This document shows, piece after piece, positions 8,137-15,429 of a DNA stretch of 32,519 nucleotides. Both the position numbers and the translations under genes were made by a program. The DNA is from an uncultured Christensenellaceae bacterium (GTDB lineage: Bacteria > Bacillota > Clostridia > Christensenellales > UBA3700): assembly GCA_910587685.1 (NCBI GenBank), contig CAJUMY010000016.1, positions 1-32,519 of the forward strand, written 5' to 3'. The notes beneath the pieces are model-generated. The model saw nothing but the letters and a program-made list of their open reading frames with translations, made no database searches and was not told the origin of the DNA. Positions within the stretch are counted from its first letter, which is position 1. Each line of letters begins with the position of its first letter.

Positions 8137-9414
8137 ATGGAGATCAGTCTGACAAAACTTCTTATAAGACTCATAAAGAAGTGGTATATTATAGCGATAC
8201 TCGCATTGCTCGTAGGAATTATAGGATTTGCGGTCACGGAGCTGTTCATTGATGAGCAGTATTCGTCGACTTCCAGCTACAACGTTAGCGCATCGGTAGG
8301 AGTGAAGGACGCGGACGTCGCAAAGCGTTACGTTACGGTCGCGAAATACGACAGAGTACTTGACAAGATGATAGAGGACGAGAGCATTTCCAAGCTAGGC
8401 ATAGATAAGGCTGAACTTAGGAGTTCGCTCATTCTCAGCGCCAATAACGAGGTTTTTACCGCAATGAGCGTTGTTAACGATCCGGAGACGGCGGCTACGA
8501 TATTAAGAGTATTCGACGACGTCGCGATACCGGAGATCTCCGATATTATTTTTGAAAAATATGCTCCGCACGAGATAGAGCTCATATACGAAGCGGGCGT
8601 AGGGGTGAAGATATCTCCGAACGTTTTGAACAATTCGCTAATATCTTTAACGGTAGGTATTTTCCTCGGAATATTAGCGGTGATAGCGCCGTATATCGTG
8701 TTTCCTGTTGTGGAAGACGAGGATGACGTTACGAGAATAACGGAAAAGAACGTTATAGCGACTATTCCGCATATGAATATCGGAAACGACGGAATATGCG
8801 TGAGGTTCAAGAGACTCTTTAACAAGAGAGAAGGAAACTCCGCGCCGATAAGCGGCGATAACGAATATTACAAAAAGTCGGTCGCGCTCATGAGATATAA
8901 ACTGGACGTTCTAAGCGGCGGAGAAAAATTCGTGATCATGACGGGAACGGGAGAATATGCGGGAGTCACGTCGCTCGCGTTGGCGCTTGCAAAGAGTATG
9001 TCGGAAAAGAGGACTCTCATAATAGAGTGCGGCAATTCGTCGCTCAAGGAGCGTTGCGGAAGCGAAAGAGCATATTTGGAAGATTATCTCGAGGGCAAGG
9101 CAGAGTTTGACGAGATAGTATTCGAGGCTAACGGCAACGTCGACGTTATAGTTTCCGAAGGAAAGATAGACAGCCCCGCTCTTTCGAAATACAGCGAGCT
9201 TATATCTCTCGGCGAGGAATATGATTTCGTTATAGTCGATACGCTCCCGATAATTTCGGAACCCGCGACTCTTGCTATGACCGCTTTGACGAAGAATATT
9301 TTGCTCGTTACACCGAATAAGGAGAGAGTGAAGAGACTGCGCAAGACGACCGATCTTATAAGCGATATGGGACTCAACCTTTTAGGGATCGTTCTCAATA
9401 ACGTTTCCGCATAA
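8137..9414 (+). CDS. Wzz/BY-kinase-like membrane protein with degenerate P-loop
   Basis: Resembles a polysaccharide co-polymerase fused to a bacterial tyrosine kinase-type ATPase, as used in capsule or exopolysaccharide chain-length control. TM1 is about 17-37, then an extracytoplasmic loop to about 166, TM2 about 167-190, then a cytoplasmic Rossmann-type domain. Walker B is intact in form (YDFVIVDTLPI, 362-372). The Walker A region (TGTGEYAGVTS, 269-279) lacks the P-loop lysine, which is replaced by Val, and the Walker A' segment LIIECGN (294-300) lacks its aspartate. The C-terminus has no tyrosine cluster. It is therefore probably not an active kinase and may be a structural or regulatory pseudo-ATPase. 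AAAGGAG precedes the ATG. There are no glycosyltransferases or Wzx/Wzy genes nearby, so it is an orphan. Confidence 0.75.
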   Translation: MEISLTKLLIRLIKKWYIIAILALLVGIIGFAVTELFIDEQYSSTSSYNVSASVGVKDADVAKRYVTVAKYDRVLDKMIEDESISKLGIDKAELRSSLILSANNEVFTAMSVVNDPETAATILRVFDDVAIPEISDIIFEKYAPHEIELIYEAGVGVKISPNVLNNSLISLTVGIFLGILAVIAPYIVFPVVEDEDDVTRITEKNVIATIPHMNIGNDGICVRFKRLFNKREGNSAPISGDNEYYKKSVALMRYKLDVLSGGEKFVIMTGTGEYAGVTSLALALAKSMSEKRTLIIECGNSSLKERCGSERAYLEDYLEGKAEFDEIVFEANGNVDVIVSEGKIDSPALSKYSELISLGEEYDFVIVDTLPIISEPATLAMTALTKNILLVTPNKERVKRLRKTTDLISDMGLNLLGIVLNNVSA

Positions 9415-9496
9415 GAATAGGCGGGAGCGTAAAATAGACTCATATAAAGTTTTGCCAAATTTTTGGATAATGATATGACTTAAGGAGATTGAATTT

Positions 9497-10456
9497 ATGA
9501 GCAAAAGAGTATTGAGCATTTTATCGGCGGTTATCGTCATAGCTGTTCTCATCGGAGTATTCGCAGGCTGTAAGCCTACCGAACCGAAGGACTTCGACAC
9601 GTGGTATTTTCCGGAGAACTTTACGGCGGTCGATTATTCGAAATTCGAAGAAGAGAGCGATCTCGACGCTTTTGAAATGCTTAGCGAAGCGTATGAGAAT
9701 TGGATAAACGATACGGCATACAGAAGAGAACAGTTCTTTACGTTCTACGCTAACGACGGCAAAATGGCGGAAAACTTCGCGCACGACGTGTACAAGATAG
9801 ACGGCGACAAGATATACAGGGAAATGGTCACCATTCAGAATTCCACGCTTGCCGGAAACAAGAGACAGATAACGAGGGCATACGCCGAAAGAAACGGCGA
9901 GGAAGTCTCCGTTCTCAAGAAAGTCGTCAAAGACGATAAGAAGATGATCCCGGGAGAGGGCGAAGGAAAGGAGATATTCGCAATAAAGTCGAGACCGGCT
10001 ATGGAGAATATCAAGGGTACGAGCAGCGAGGAAGAGGTCAAGAAAGAAGTCACCGTGACGTATCTTTCGCATCTTACGACGTATATATGGAACGATAAAG
10101 ACAATCTCGTCGACGACGGATTCAAAGTATATACGGACAGCGACGGCAATTACCGTTTTTCTATCACTATCAACTGTTCCAAAGAGATGATGAATAGCGT
10201 ACACACCGCCGCAAGAGACGAATTCTCAGACAGTACCGGCGCCGCGAGAGACAGTCTCGAAATGACAGAGAATACCGTTATCGACTTCGTTGTCAAAGAG
10301 GTCGGCGGAAAGCTCAAGTTCCTCGGTTGGAGAAGAACGGAGATATATATGGGTAAGGCGTACGGTCTTGCGAAAGTCAACGCTAAGCAGTGCTGTGTGG
10401 AGAACTTCACCTATGAGAGCGACGACTATACGATAACGGATAGCGAATTGGCGTAA
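9497..10456 (+). CDS. lipoprotein of unknown function
   Basis: I do not recognise a family. The N-terminus is a lipoprotein signal: two positives, a hydrophobic stretch of about residues 5-22 and a lipobox ending at Cys25 (VFAGC). The mature part is hydrophilic, rich in Asp, Glu and Lys, and has a regular mix of beta-type segments (for example GKLKFLGWRRTEIYM near the end), like a small extracellular beta-rich domain. A strong ribosome site (AAGGAG, 9 bases) precedes the ATG. It follows the Wzz-like gene by 82 bases without a terminator and could be co-transcribed. It ends just before a weak hairpin and the cysteine operon promoter. Confidence 0.75.
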   Translation: MSKRVLSILSAVIVIAVLIGVFAGCKPTEPKDFDTWYFPENFTAVDYSKFEEESDLDAFEMLSEAYENWINDTAYRREQFFTFYANDGKMAENFAHDVYKIDGDKIYREMVTIQNSTLAGNKRQITRAYAERNGEEVSVLKKVVKDDKKMIPGEGEGKEIFAIKSRPAMENIKGTSSEEEVKKEVTVTYLSHLTTYIWNDKDNLVDDGFKVYTDSDGNYRFSITINCSKEMMNSVHTAARDEFSDSTGAARDSLEMTENTVIDFVVKEVGGKLKFLGWRRTEIYMGKAYGLAKVNAKQCCVENFTYESDDYTITDSELA

Positions 10457-10474
10457 AACAGCGGTGTTTTAAGG

Positions 10475-10493
10475 GGCGAAAGGCTCTTTCGCC
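10475..10493 (+). terminator. weak hairpin, possible terminator after the lipoprotein gene
   Basis: A perfect 7-bp stem GGCGAAA/TTTCGCC with a 5-base loop, 19 bases after the stop. No U-run follows, so termination here would be weak or factor-dependent. Confidence 0.35.
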
Positions 10494-10509
10494 ACTTGAA
10501 CGTATTCGC

Positions 10510-10538
10510 TTGACAGAGCATATATTATCATATACAAT
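10510..10538 (+). promoter_or_regulatory. sigma-A promoter upstream of the cysteine T-box leader
   Basis: TTGACA (10510-10515) and TACAAT (10533-10538) are separated by 17 bases. Transcription would start near 10545, about 110 bases before T-box stem I. A second -10-like TATAAT at 10624-10629 has a poor -35 but would place the start near 10636, a more usual distance from stem I. Confidence 0.65.
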
Positions 10539-10653
10539 ATTGTTACGCCGAGCAAGAAAACGCTAGGCTTTACGGGCAATATCCGTTTAGCGGCGATTGG
10601 GCGTAATACCCGAAGACTTTCGGTATAATTATGAAAATTCAATAGATATTACG

Positions 10654-10868
10654 CGTCAATGCGGTAAGAGTAACGGATATTGAGTCCAAGAGAGAGGAGG
10701 CCGTCGGCTGGGAGCCGCCTCGACATAAGTATCCGAGAAGTGCGGCCGCTAGCGTGACGGAGGAAATGCCGTCCGTGCGGGTCACGTTACAGACCCGATA
10801 TGAGAAGTAAACAAAGTGGAACCACGGTATTATTCGTCTTTGGCGATTTAATGCCGTGATTTTTATTA
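10654..10868 (+). promoter_or_regulatory. cysteine-specific T-box riboswitch
   Basis: Stem I is CGTCA/TGACG (10654-10658, 10755-10759) then GCGG/CCGC (10661-10664, 10746-10749). Above it is a specifier loop carrying AGTA on its 5' side and TGC (a Cys codon) at 10741-10743 on its 3' side, closed by CGGATA/TATCCG (10674-10679, 10730-10735). Stem III is CGGGTC/GACCCG (10778-10783, 10792-10797). The T-box motif AAGTGGAACCACGG is at 10814-10827. Its TGGA pairs with the UCCA end of a tRNA whose discriminator is U, as in tRNA-Cys. The terminator is CACGGTATTA/TAATGCCGTG (10823-10832, 10849-10858) followed by T's. Uncharged tRNA-Cys should stabilise the antiterminator and switch on cysE-cysS. Confidence 0.93.
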
Positions 10869-10879
10869 AAGAGGTAAAT

Positions 10880-11608
10880 ATGGGAAAGATCAAAGACGAT
10901 CTCAATGCGGCTATGGAGAGAGATCCCGCGGCAAGGAGCAAGCTGGAAGTATTTTTCACTTATCCCGGCTTCAGAGCTCTTTACAAGTACAGGATAGCGC
11001 ATTGGTTCTATAATCATAAAATGAAGTTTATAGCAAGCGTCATAAGTAAGCGCGCAAGATTCAAGACGGGTGTCGAGATACACCCTGCGGCGAAGATAGG
11101 AAGAGGCGTGTTCATAGATCACGGCTCGGGCGTCGTGATAGGAGAGACTGCGGAAATAGGAAATAACGTCACTATCTATCAAGGCGTGACGCTCGGCGGC
11201 ACGGGAAAGGACACCGGAAAGAGACATCCGACTATCGAAGACGACGTAATGATATCGGCGGGCGCTAAGGTACTCGGACCGTTCACTGTGGGCAAGGGGT
11301 CGAAGATAGGCGCGGGAAGCGTTGTGCTCAAGGAAGTTCCTCCTTATTCTACCGTTGTCGGCGTGCCGGGGCGGATAGTGAAAATGCACGACAAAAAAGT
11401 ATGCGAGAATCTCGATCAGGTCAAATCGCCCGATCCGATACTCGAAGAATTAAGACGTCTCAACAAGCGTATAGAGACGCTCGAAGACGAACTGAAGGTA
11501 CGCTCCTGCAAGTATACCATAACCAACGAGGACAACTGCGTTTCCGACGAGATCGTCGAGGAAAAGGGGCGGATAGATACGGAAATATACGAATCAGACG
11601 GCGAATAG
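10880..11608 (+). CDS. cysE: serine O-acetyltransferase CysE
   Basis: Transfers acetyl from acetyl-CoA to L-serine to give O-acetylserine, the substrate for cysteine synthase. The N-terminal helical region (about 1-60) includes FFTYPGFRALYKYRIAHW, typical of CysE. A left-handed beta-helix follows (about 65-165) with the serine acetyltransferase signature IDHGSGVVIGETAEIGNNV and YQGVTLGGTGKD. At 242 aa it is longer than the shortest Gram-positive forms: after the helix comes a charged, probably coiled-coil tail (LEELRRLNKRIETLEDELK) and an acidic end that I do not recognise. ATG 10880 is chosen because AGAGG lies just upstream and it clears the T-box terminator. It is the first gene after the T-box and shares control with cysS. 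Confidence 0.93.
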   Translation: MGKIKDDLNAAMERDPAARSKLEVFFTYPGFRALYKYRIAHWFYNHKMKFIASVISKRARFKTGVEIHPAAKIGRGVFIDHGSGVVIGETAEIGNNVTIYQGVTLGGTGKDTGKRHPTIEDDVMISAGAKVLGPFTVGKGSKIGAGSVVLKEVPPYSTVVGVPGRIVKMHDKKVCENLDQVKSPDPILEELRRLNKRIETLEDELKVRSCKYTITNEDNCVSDEIVEEKGRIDTEIYESDGE

Positions 11609-11646
11609 AGACGCCTTAAAAAATCAGGAGAGTCAAGGAGAACGAT

Positions 11647-13041
11647 ATGCTCAAAGTATACAACACGTTATCGAGGAAAAAGGAAGAATTCAAGCCGCTC
11701 GTCGGCAATACCGTCAGAATGTACAGTTGCGGACCTACGGTCTACAATTACGCGCATATAGGCAATTTGCGGACTTATATCTTTATGGATATTTTGAGGA
11801 GGACCCTGAGATACGACGGATATAAGATTAAGGGAGTTATGAATATAACCGACGTAGGGCATCTTCTTTCGGATAGAGACGACGGCGAGGACAAGATGGC
11901 GACGGCGGCGAAGAGAGAACAGAAATCGCCATATGAGATAGCCGACTACTATGCAGGCGTATTCTATACGGATATAGATAAGCTCAATATTTCCCGTCCC
12001 GAGATAATAGCTAAAGCTACCGACCACATCAACGATATGATAGAATACGTCAAAGCTCTTGTGGATAAGGGATACGGCTACGAGACGAGCGACGGTATAT
12101 ACTTCGATATATCGAAATTCAAGGAGTACGGCAAACTTTCAAGGCTCAATTTAGACGAGCAGATAGCGGGCGCAAGAGTGGAGGTCAATTCGGAAAAAAG
12201 ACATCCTGCGGATTTTGCGCTCTGGAAGAAGGCGGAGCCCGAGCATATCATGCAGTGGGAAAGTCCGTGGGGAATGGGCTATCCCGGTTGGCATATAGAG
12301 TGTTCGACGATGAGCAAAAAGTATCTCGGAGACGTGTTCGATATCCATACGGGCGGCGTCGATCATATCCCCGTACATCATGAGAACGAGATAGCGCAAA
12401 GCGAAGCGTTAGAGGATAAAAAGACTGTCGACTATTGGATGCACGGCGAATTTATGCTCGTCAATAACGGAAAGATGAGTAAGAGTCTAGGCAATACCTA
12501 TAGAATAAGTCAGCTCGAAGAGATGGGATATACGGCGCTCGACTTCAGATATTTCTGTCTCAACGCCCATTACAGGAAAAAGCTCAACTTTACGTTCGAT
12601 GGTCTTGACGCCGCGAAGAAGTCTTACGAGAGACTTCTCGGCGTATTGTATCAGCATAAGACGTCGCCGAACAGTACCGACGAAGAGAAGCTCGCGCGTT
12701 ACAAAAAAGAGTTCGAAGACGCGATAAACGACGATCTCAATATTCCTATGGCGCTCGGCGTACTGTGGAAGATGGTAAGAGAGGAGAAGAGCAAGGATAT
12801 ATACAAGCTCGCTCTTGATATGGATAAAGTATTCGGGCTTTCTTTAGACAAGGCAAAAGCCGTTGAAAGCGATGAGACCGAAAGCGATATCCCCGACGAA
12901 GTAACGGCGCTCGTCAACGAAAGAGCCGAGGCGAAGAAAGCTAAGAACTATGCGCTTGCCGACGAAATAAGGGCGAAAATATCGGCTTTAGGTTACGCTG
13001 TCACCGATACGAAGGACGGCGTTAAAATAACGAAAGCGTAA
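11647..13041 (+). CDS. cysS: cysteinyl-tRNA synthetase CysS
   Basis: Charges tRNA-Cys with cysteine. A class I synthetase of normal length (464 aa) with a complete signature: zinc ligand Cys28 in YSCGPTVYNYAHIGN, HIGN at 37-40, GWHIECS at 214-220, GGVDHIPVHHENE at 236-248 (further zinc ligands) and KMSKS at 276-280. A DALR-like anticodon-binding helical region follows. AAGGAG lies 7 bases before the ATG. It is 38 bases after cysE, in the same T-box-controlled transcript, so supply and use of cysteine are induced together when tRNA-Cys is uncharged. Confidence 0.96.
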   Translation: MLKVYNTLSRKKEEFKPLVGNTVRMYSCGPTVYNYAHIGNLRTYIFMDILRRTLRYDGYKIKGVMNITDVGHLLSDRDDGEDKMATAAKREQKSPYEIADYYAGVFYTDIDKLNISRPEIIAKATDHINDMIEYVKALVDKGYGYETSDGIYFDISKFKEYGKLSRLNLDEQIAGARVEVNSEKRHPADFALWKKAEPEHIMQWESPWGMGYPGWHIECSTMSKKYLGDVFDIHTGGVDHIPVHHENEIAQSEALEDKKTVDYWMHGEFMLVNNGKMSKSLGNTYRISQLEEMGYTALDFRYFCLNAHYRKKLNFTFDGLDAAKKSYERLLGVLYQHKTSPNSTDEEKLARYKKEFEDAINDDLNIPMALGVLWKMVREEKSKDIYKLALDMDKVFGLSLDKAKAVESDETESDIPDEVTALVNERAEAKKAKNYALADEIRAKISALGYAVTDTKDGVKITKA

Positions 13042-13129
13042 GGAATAAATTTTCTCCGTTTATAGTTGCATAAGCGGAAAATCAAAAAAGTGTGGGGCTA
13101 AAAGCCGTCGATTAAGGGAGGAGAATACG

Positions 13130-13645
13130 ATGAGCGTACTCGATATAATGAAGGAGAGATATTCTGCGAGGGAGTATCTTGACAGAAAGGTCGAAAAGGA
13201 AAAGATAGACATTATACTTGAGGCGGCGAGGGTCGCTCCGACGGGATGCAATTTCCAGCCTTTCAAGATAGTCGTTATAGAGAGCGAAGAGGGACTAAAG
13301 AGACTCAAGAATTGCGTTTCGAGAGATTTTGCTCCGCCGCTCGCGTTCCTTGTGTTTGCCGATAACGATAAGGTATGGACGAGGAAATACGACGGCAAGA
13401 AGATAGGAGATATAGACGCCGCGATAGTCACGGATCATATGATGCTAGCGGCAACAGAGCTCGGACTCGGCAGCGTGTGGATATGTAACTTCAAGCCCGA
13501 AGAGGTAAAAAAGAATTTCGATATAGGCGATAACTTTACGCCCGTCAATCTTCTCTACGTCGGCTACGCTTCTTGTGAAAAGAAGAGCTCGCTAAGACAC
13601 GATAAGGAGAGGAAAAGTATAGAAGATATAACCGTATATATGTGA
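13130..13645 (+). CDS. nitroreductase-family FMN oxidoreductase
   Basis: A flavin-dependent oxidoreductase of the NADH oxidase/nitroreductase fold; the natural substrate cannot be told. The N-terminal RYSAREYLDRKV matches the FMN-binding RRSxRxF region, PTGCNFQPF (about 37-45) matches the conserved PSgxNxQPw motif, and AATELGLGSVWI (about 107-118) is the usual C-terminal FMN-site helix. At 171 aa it is at the short end of the family. GGGAGGAG lies just before the ATG. It follows cysS by 88 bases with no clear terminator between, so it may be the last gene of that operon, or it may have its own promoter. A terminator follows. Confidence 0.88.
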   Translation: MSVLDIMKERYSAREYLDRKVEKEKIDIILEAARVAPTGCNFQPFKIVVIESEEGLKRLKNCVSRDFAPPLAFLVFADNDKVWTRKYDGKKIGDIDAAIVTDHMMLAATELGLGSVWICNFKPEEVKKNFDIGDNFTPVNLLYVGYASCEKKSSLRHDKERKSIEDITVYM

Positions 13646-13666
13646 TATGTACGGTAGTTTATGACA

Positions 13667-13724
13667 AAAACGCGTTTTGATGCGGCGTATTCGCTAAAAG
13701 ACGCGTTTTATTATTGTTTTCGAT
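13667..13724 (+). terminator. terminator after the nitroreductase gene
   Basis: AAAACGCGT (13667-13675) pairs with ACGCGTTTT (13701-13709), extended by AAAA/TTTT around a one-base bulge. T-rich sequence follows the 3' arm. Confidence 0.75.
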
Positions 13725-13749
13725 ATATTAAGTATATTACAAAAACGGC

Positions 13750-13778
13750 TTGAAATGCCGTTCGTTATATGGTATAAT
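13750..13778 (+). promoter_or_regulatory. sigma-A promoter of the metallophosphoesterase gene
   Basis: TTGAAA (13750-13755) and TATAAT (13773-13778) are separated by 17 bases, with an extended -10 TGG directly before TATAAT. Transcription would start about 38 bases before the ATG at 13823. Confidence 0.85.
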
Positions 13779-13822
13779 TATAAGTAATAAATTATCGGTA
13801 AAGTTTATCAAGGAGCATTATT

Positions 13823-15145
13823 ATGAGAAAGAGTTGGCTTGTTAGGATCGTCGCAATAGCGTTCGTTCTTACCCTCGCGTTTACGCTCGTCTTTTCGTTG
13901 ACGGCTTGCAGCGGTTACGACGTTACGAAAAAAGAAGGAGACGTTACTAAAAGAACGTCGCTCGAGGTAGGAGACGACGGAAAGTTTACGGTTTTGCAAT
14001 TTAGCGATCTGCATTTGACGAGTGACGGCAGTTACAAACTCGACAGAGAGACTTTAAGATGGGTTGAGGAAGCCATAGATAAGGCGAAGCCCGATCTGGT
14101 GGAGCTCACGGGCGACGCTGTCGGCGGAAGCAAAGCAAAACGCGACAAAGCCGTGCTTGCGCTTGCGAATATTTTCGAGAAGAAAAAGGTATACTGGGCG
14201 TATACGTTCGGCAATCACGACGGCGAACACACCGACGTTGACGGCAAAGACCTTTGGCTCGGAAGAGACGGAAAGCAGACGCTGGTGAAAGACGTATTAA
14301 AGAACGTTTCTACCGGCGAGCTTGCGGACAGACTGTTTTTCGGAGATAATACGAGAGGCAACAAGGAGATATTCGAGCTTCTTAAAGGCTACGAATATTC
14401 GCTTCTTGCAAGGAGCGCAGAAGAGACTGCCGACGAAGATAGCGAGACTAAGATGGGAGTCGGCAATTACGTGATAGACTTGAAGAACTCTAAGGGAGAT
14501 ACCGTATTCGCCCTTTTCCATATGGATACTCACGGCAAGACTTACATAGAGCCAAAGGGAAATACCAAGGGATCGGACGGTTATATAGATACAGGCTATC
14601 TCGGTCTTACCGACATGCAGGTCGAGTGGTATGAGAATAAGGTCAAAGGCTACTCTGAAAAGGGGATAAAGACGGCGCTCTTTATGCACGTTCCGAGTTA
14701 CGCGTACAGAGAGGCTTTCGAAGTGATGAAGGGCAATAACAAGTACGGAATCCCGCAGTTCACCGAAAAGGCGGACATCAAGTACTGGGCTGAAAAGAAT
14801 ATGATCAGCGAAGATATAATGAATATCGAGTTCGTAAAGGAAGAGGGCATCTACGCCGCGCGTTGGGACGAAGGGCTAATGGACGTTATAGCGAAATATC
14901 CTTCTACCGCGCTCATATCCGTCGGACACGACCATAACAATTCGTTCATGACGAAGCATAAGCTCGGCGCAGGTAACGAAGTAATACTCGGCTACGGCAG
15001 AACTTCGGGCGTCAACGCTTGGTCGAGAGATATAGAGATAGGCGCGAGCGTGTTCACTGTAGAGTTTGAGAGCGGCGCGTACGAAGGTATCGCGGTCAAT
15101 ACCGTATATCCGTCCTTCAAGTATACCAAATACGGCAACAGATAA
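13823..15145 (+). CDS. metallophosphoesterase lipoprotein (calcineurin-like)
   Basis: A secreted, lipid-anchored phosphoesterase of the calcineurin-like fold; the substrate is unknown. The signal peptide runs to a lipobox LTAC with Cys29. Catalytic metal motifs are in order: FSDLHL (Asp62, His64), TGDAV (Asp98), GNHD (130-133), His289 in MHVPS and GHDH (368-371). The pattern and length (440 aa) resemble the purple acid phosphatase/phosphodiesterase-like group seen in lipid-anchored Gram-positive proteins. AAGGAG precedes the ATG, with a strong promoter of its own and terminators on both sides, so it is monocistronic. Confidence 0.9.
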   Translation: MRKSWLVRIVAIAFVLTLAFTLVFSLTACSGYDVTKKEGDVTKRTSLEVGDDGKFTVLQFSDLHLTSDGSYKLDRETLRWVEEAIDKAKPDLVELTGDAVGGSKAKRDKAVLALANIFEKKKVYWAYTFGNHDGEHTDVDGKDLWLGRDGKQTLVKDVLKNVSTGELADRLFFGDNTRGNKEIFELLKGYEYSLLARSAEETADEDSETKMGVGNYVIDLKNSKGDTVFALFHMDTHGKTYIEPKGNTKGSDGYIDTGYLGLTDMQVEWYENKVKGYSEKGIKTALFMHVPSYAYREAFEVMKGNNKYGIPQFTEKADIKYWAEKNMISEDIMNIEFVKEEGIYAARWDEGLMDVIAKYPSTALISVGHDHNNSFMTKHKLGAGNEVILGYGRTSGVNAWSRDIEIGASVFTVEFESGAYEGIAVNTVYPSFKYTKYGNR

Positions 15146-15258
15146 AATAGCGGGCGAAATGTCTCATTGTTAGTACTTATATAGACGTCGGTATAGAAAT
15201 AAAATTCGGCGCCGCGTTATAAGTTGATAAAAAAGACGGAGTGATACTCTAAAAAAAT

Positions 15259-15310
15259 AAGATATGCTTTTATCAAAAACTTATTTGAAAAGCATATCTT
15301 TTTTATTTTC
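15259..15310 (+). terminator. terminator after the metallophosphoesterase gene
   Basis: A 13-bp perfect stem (15259-15271 with 15288-15300), a 16-base loop and a long T-rich run. Confidence 0.9.
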
Positions 15311-15314
15311 TATT

Positions 15315-15323
15315 TGCTATAAT
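15315..15323 (+). promoter_or_regulatory. extended -10 promoter of the MMPL transporter gene
   Basis: TGCTATAAT is a consensus extended -10; no good -35 is present at the right distance. It lies just after the preceding terminator and about 100 bases before the transporter ATG. Confidence 0.55.
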
Positions 15324-15429
15324 GTCATTAAAAGATAGGACGAAACGGCATAGCGTTCGGGCAACCGACGCAAGTAGGAAATATTTAACAAGCGTCGTAT
15401 CACGGACGACGGACGCAAGGAGCGGATGA

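Noticed and set aside
10541..10607. tRNA-like fold (7-bp end helix, 67 bases)
   Set aside because: No T-loop GTTCRANNC, no anticodon arm of the right size and no CCA; it is more likely leader RNA.
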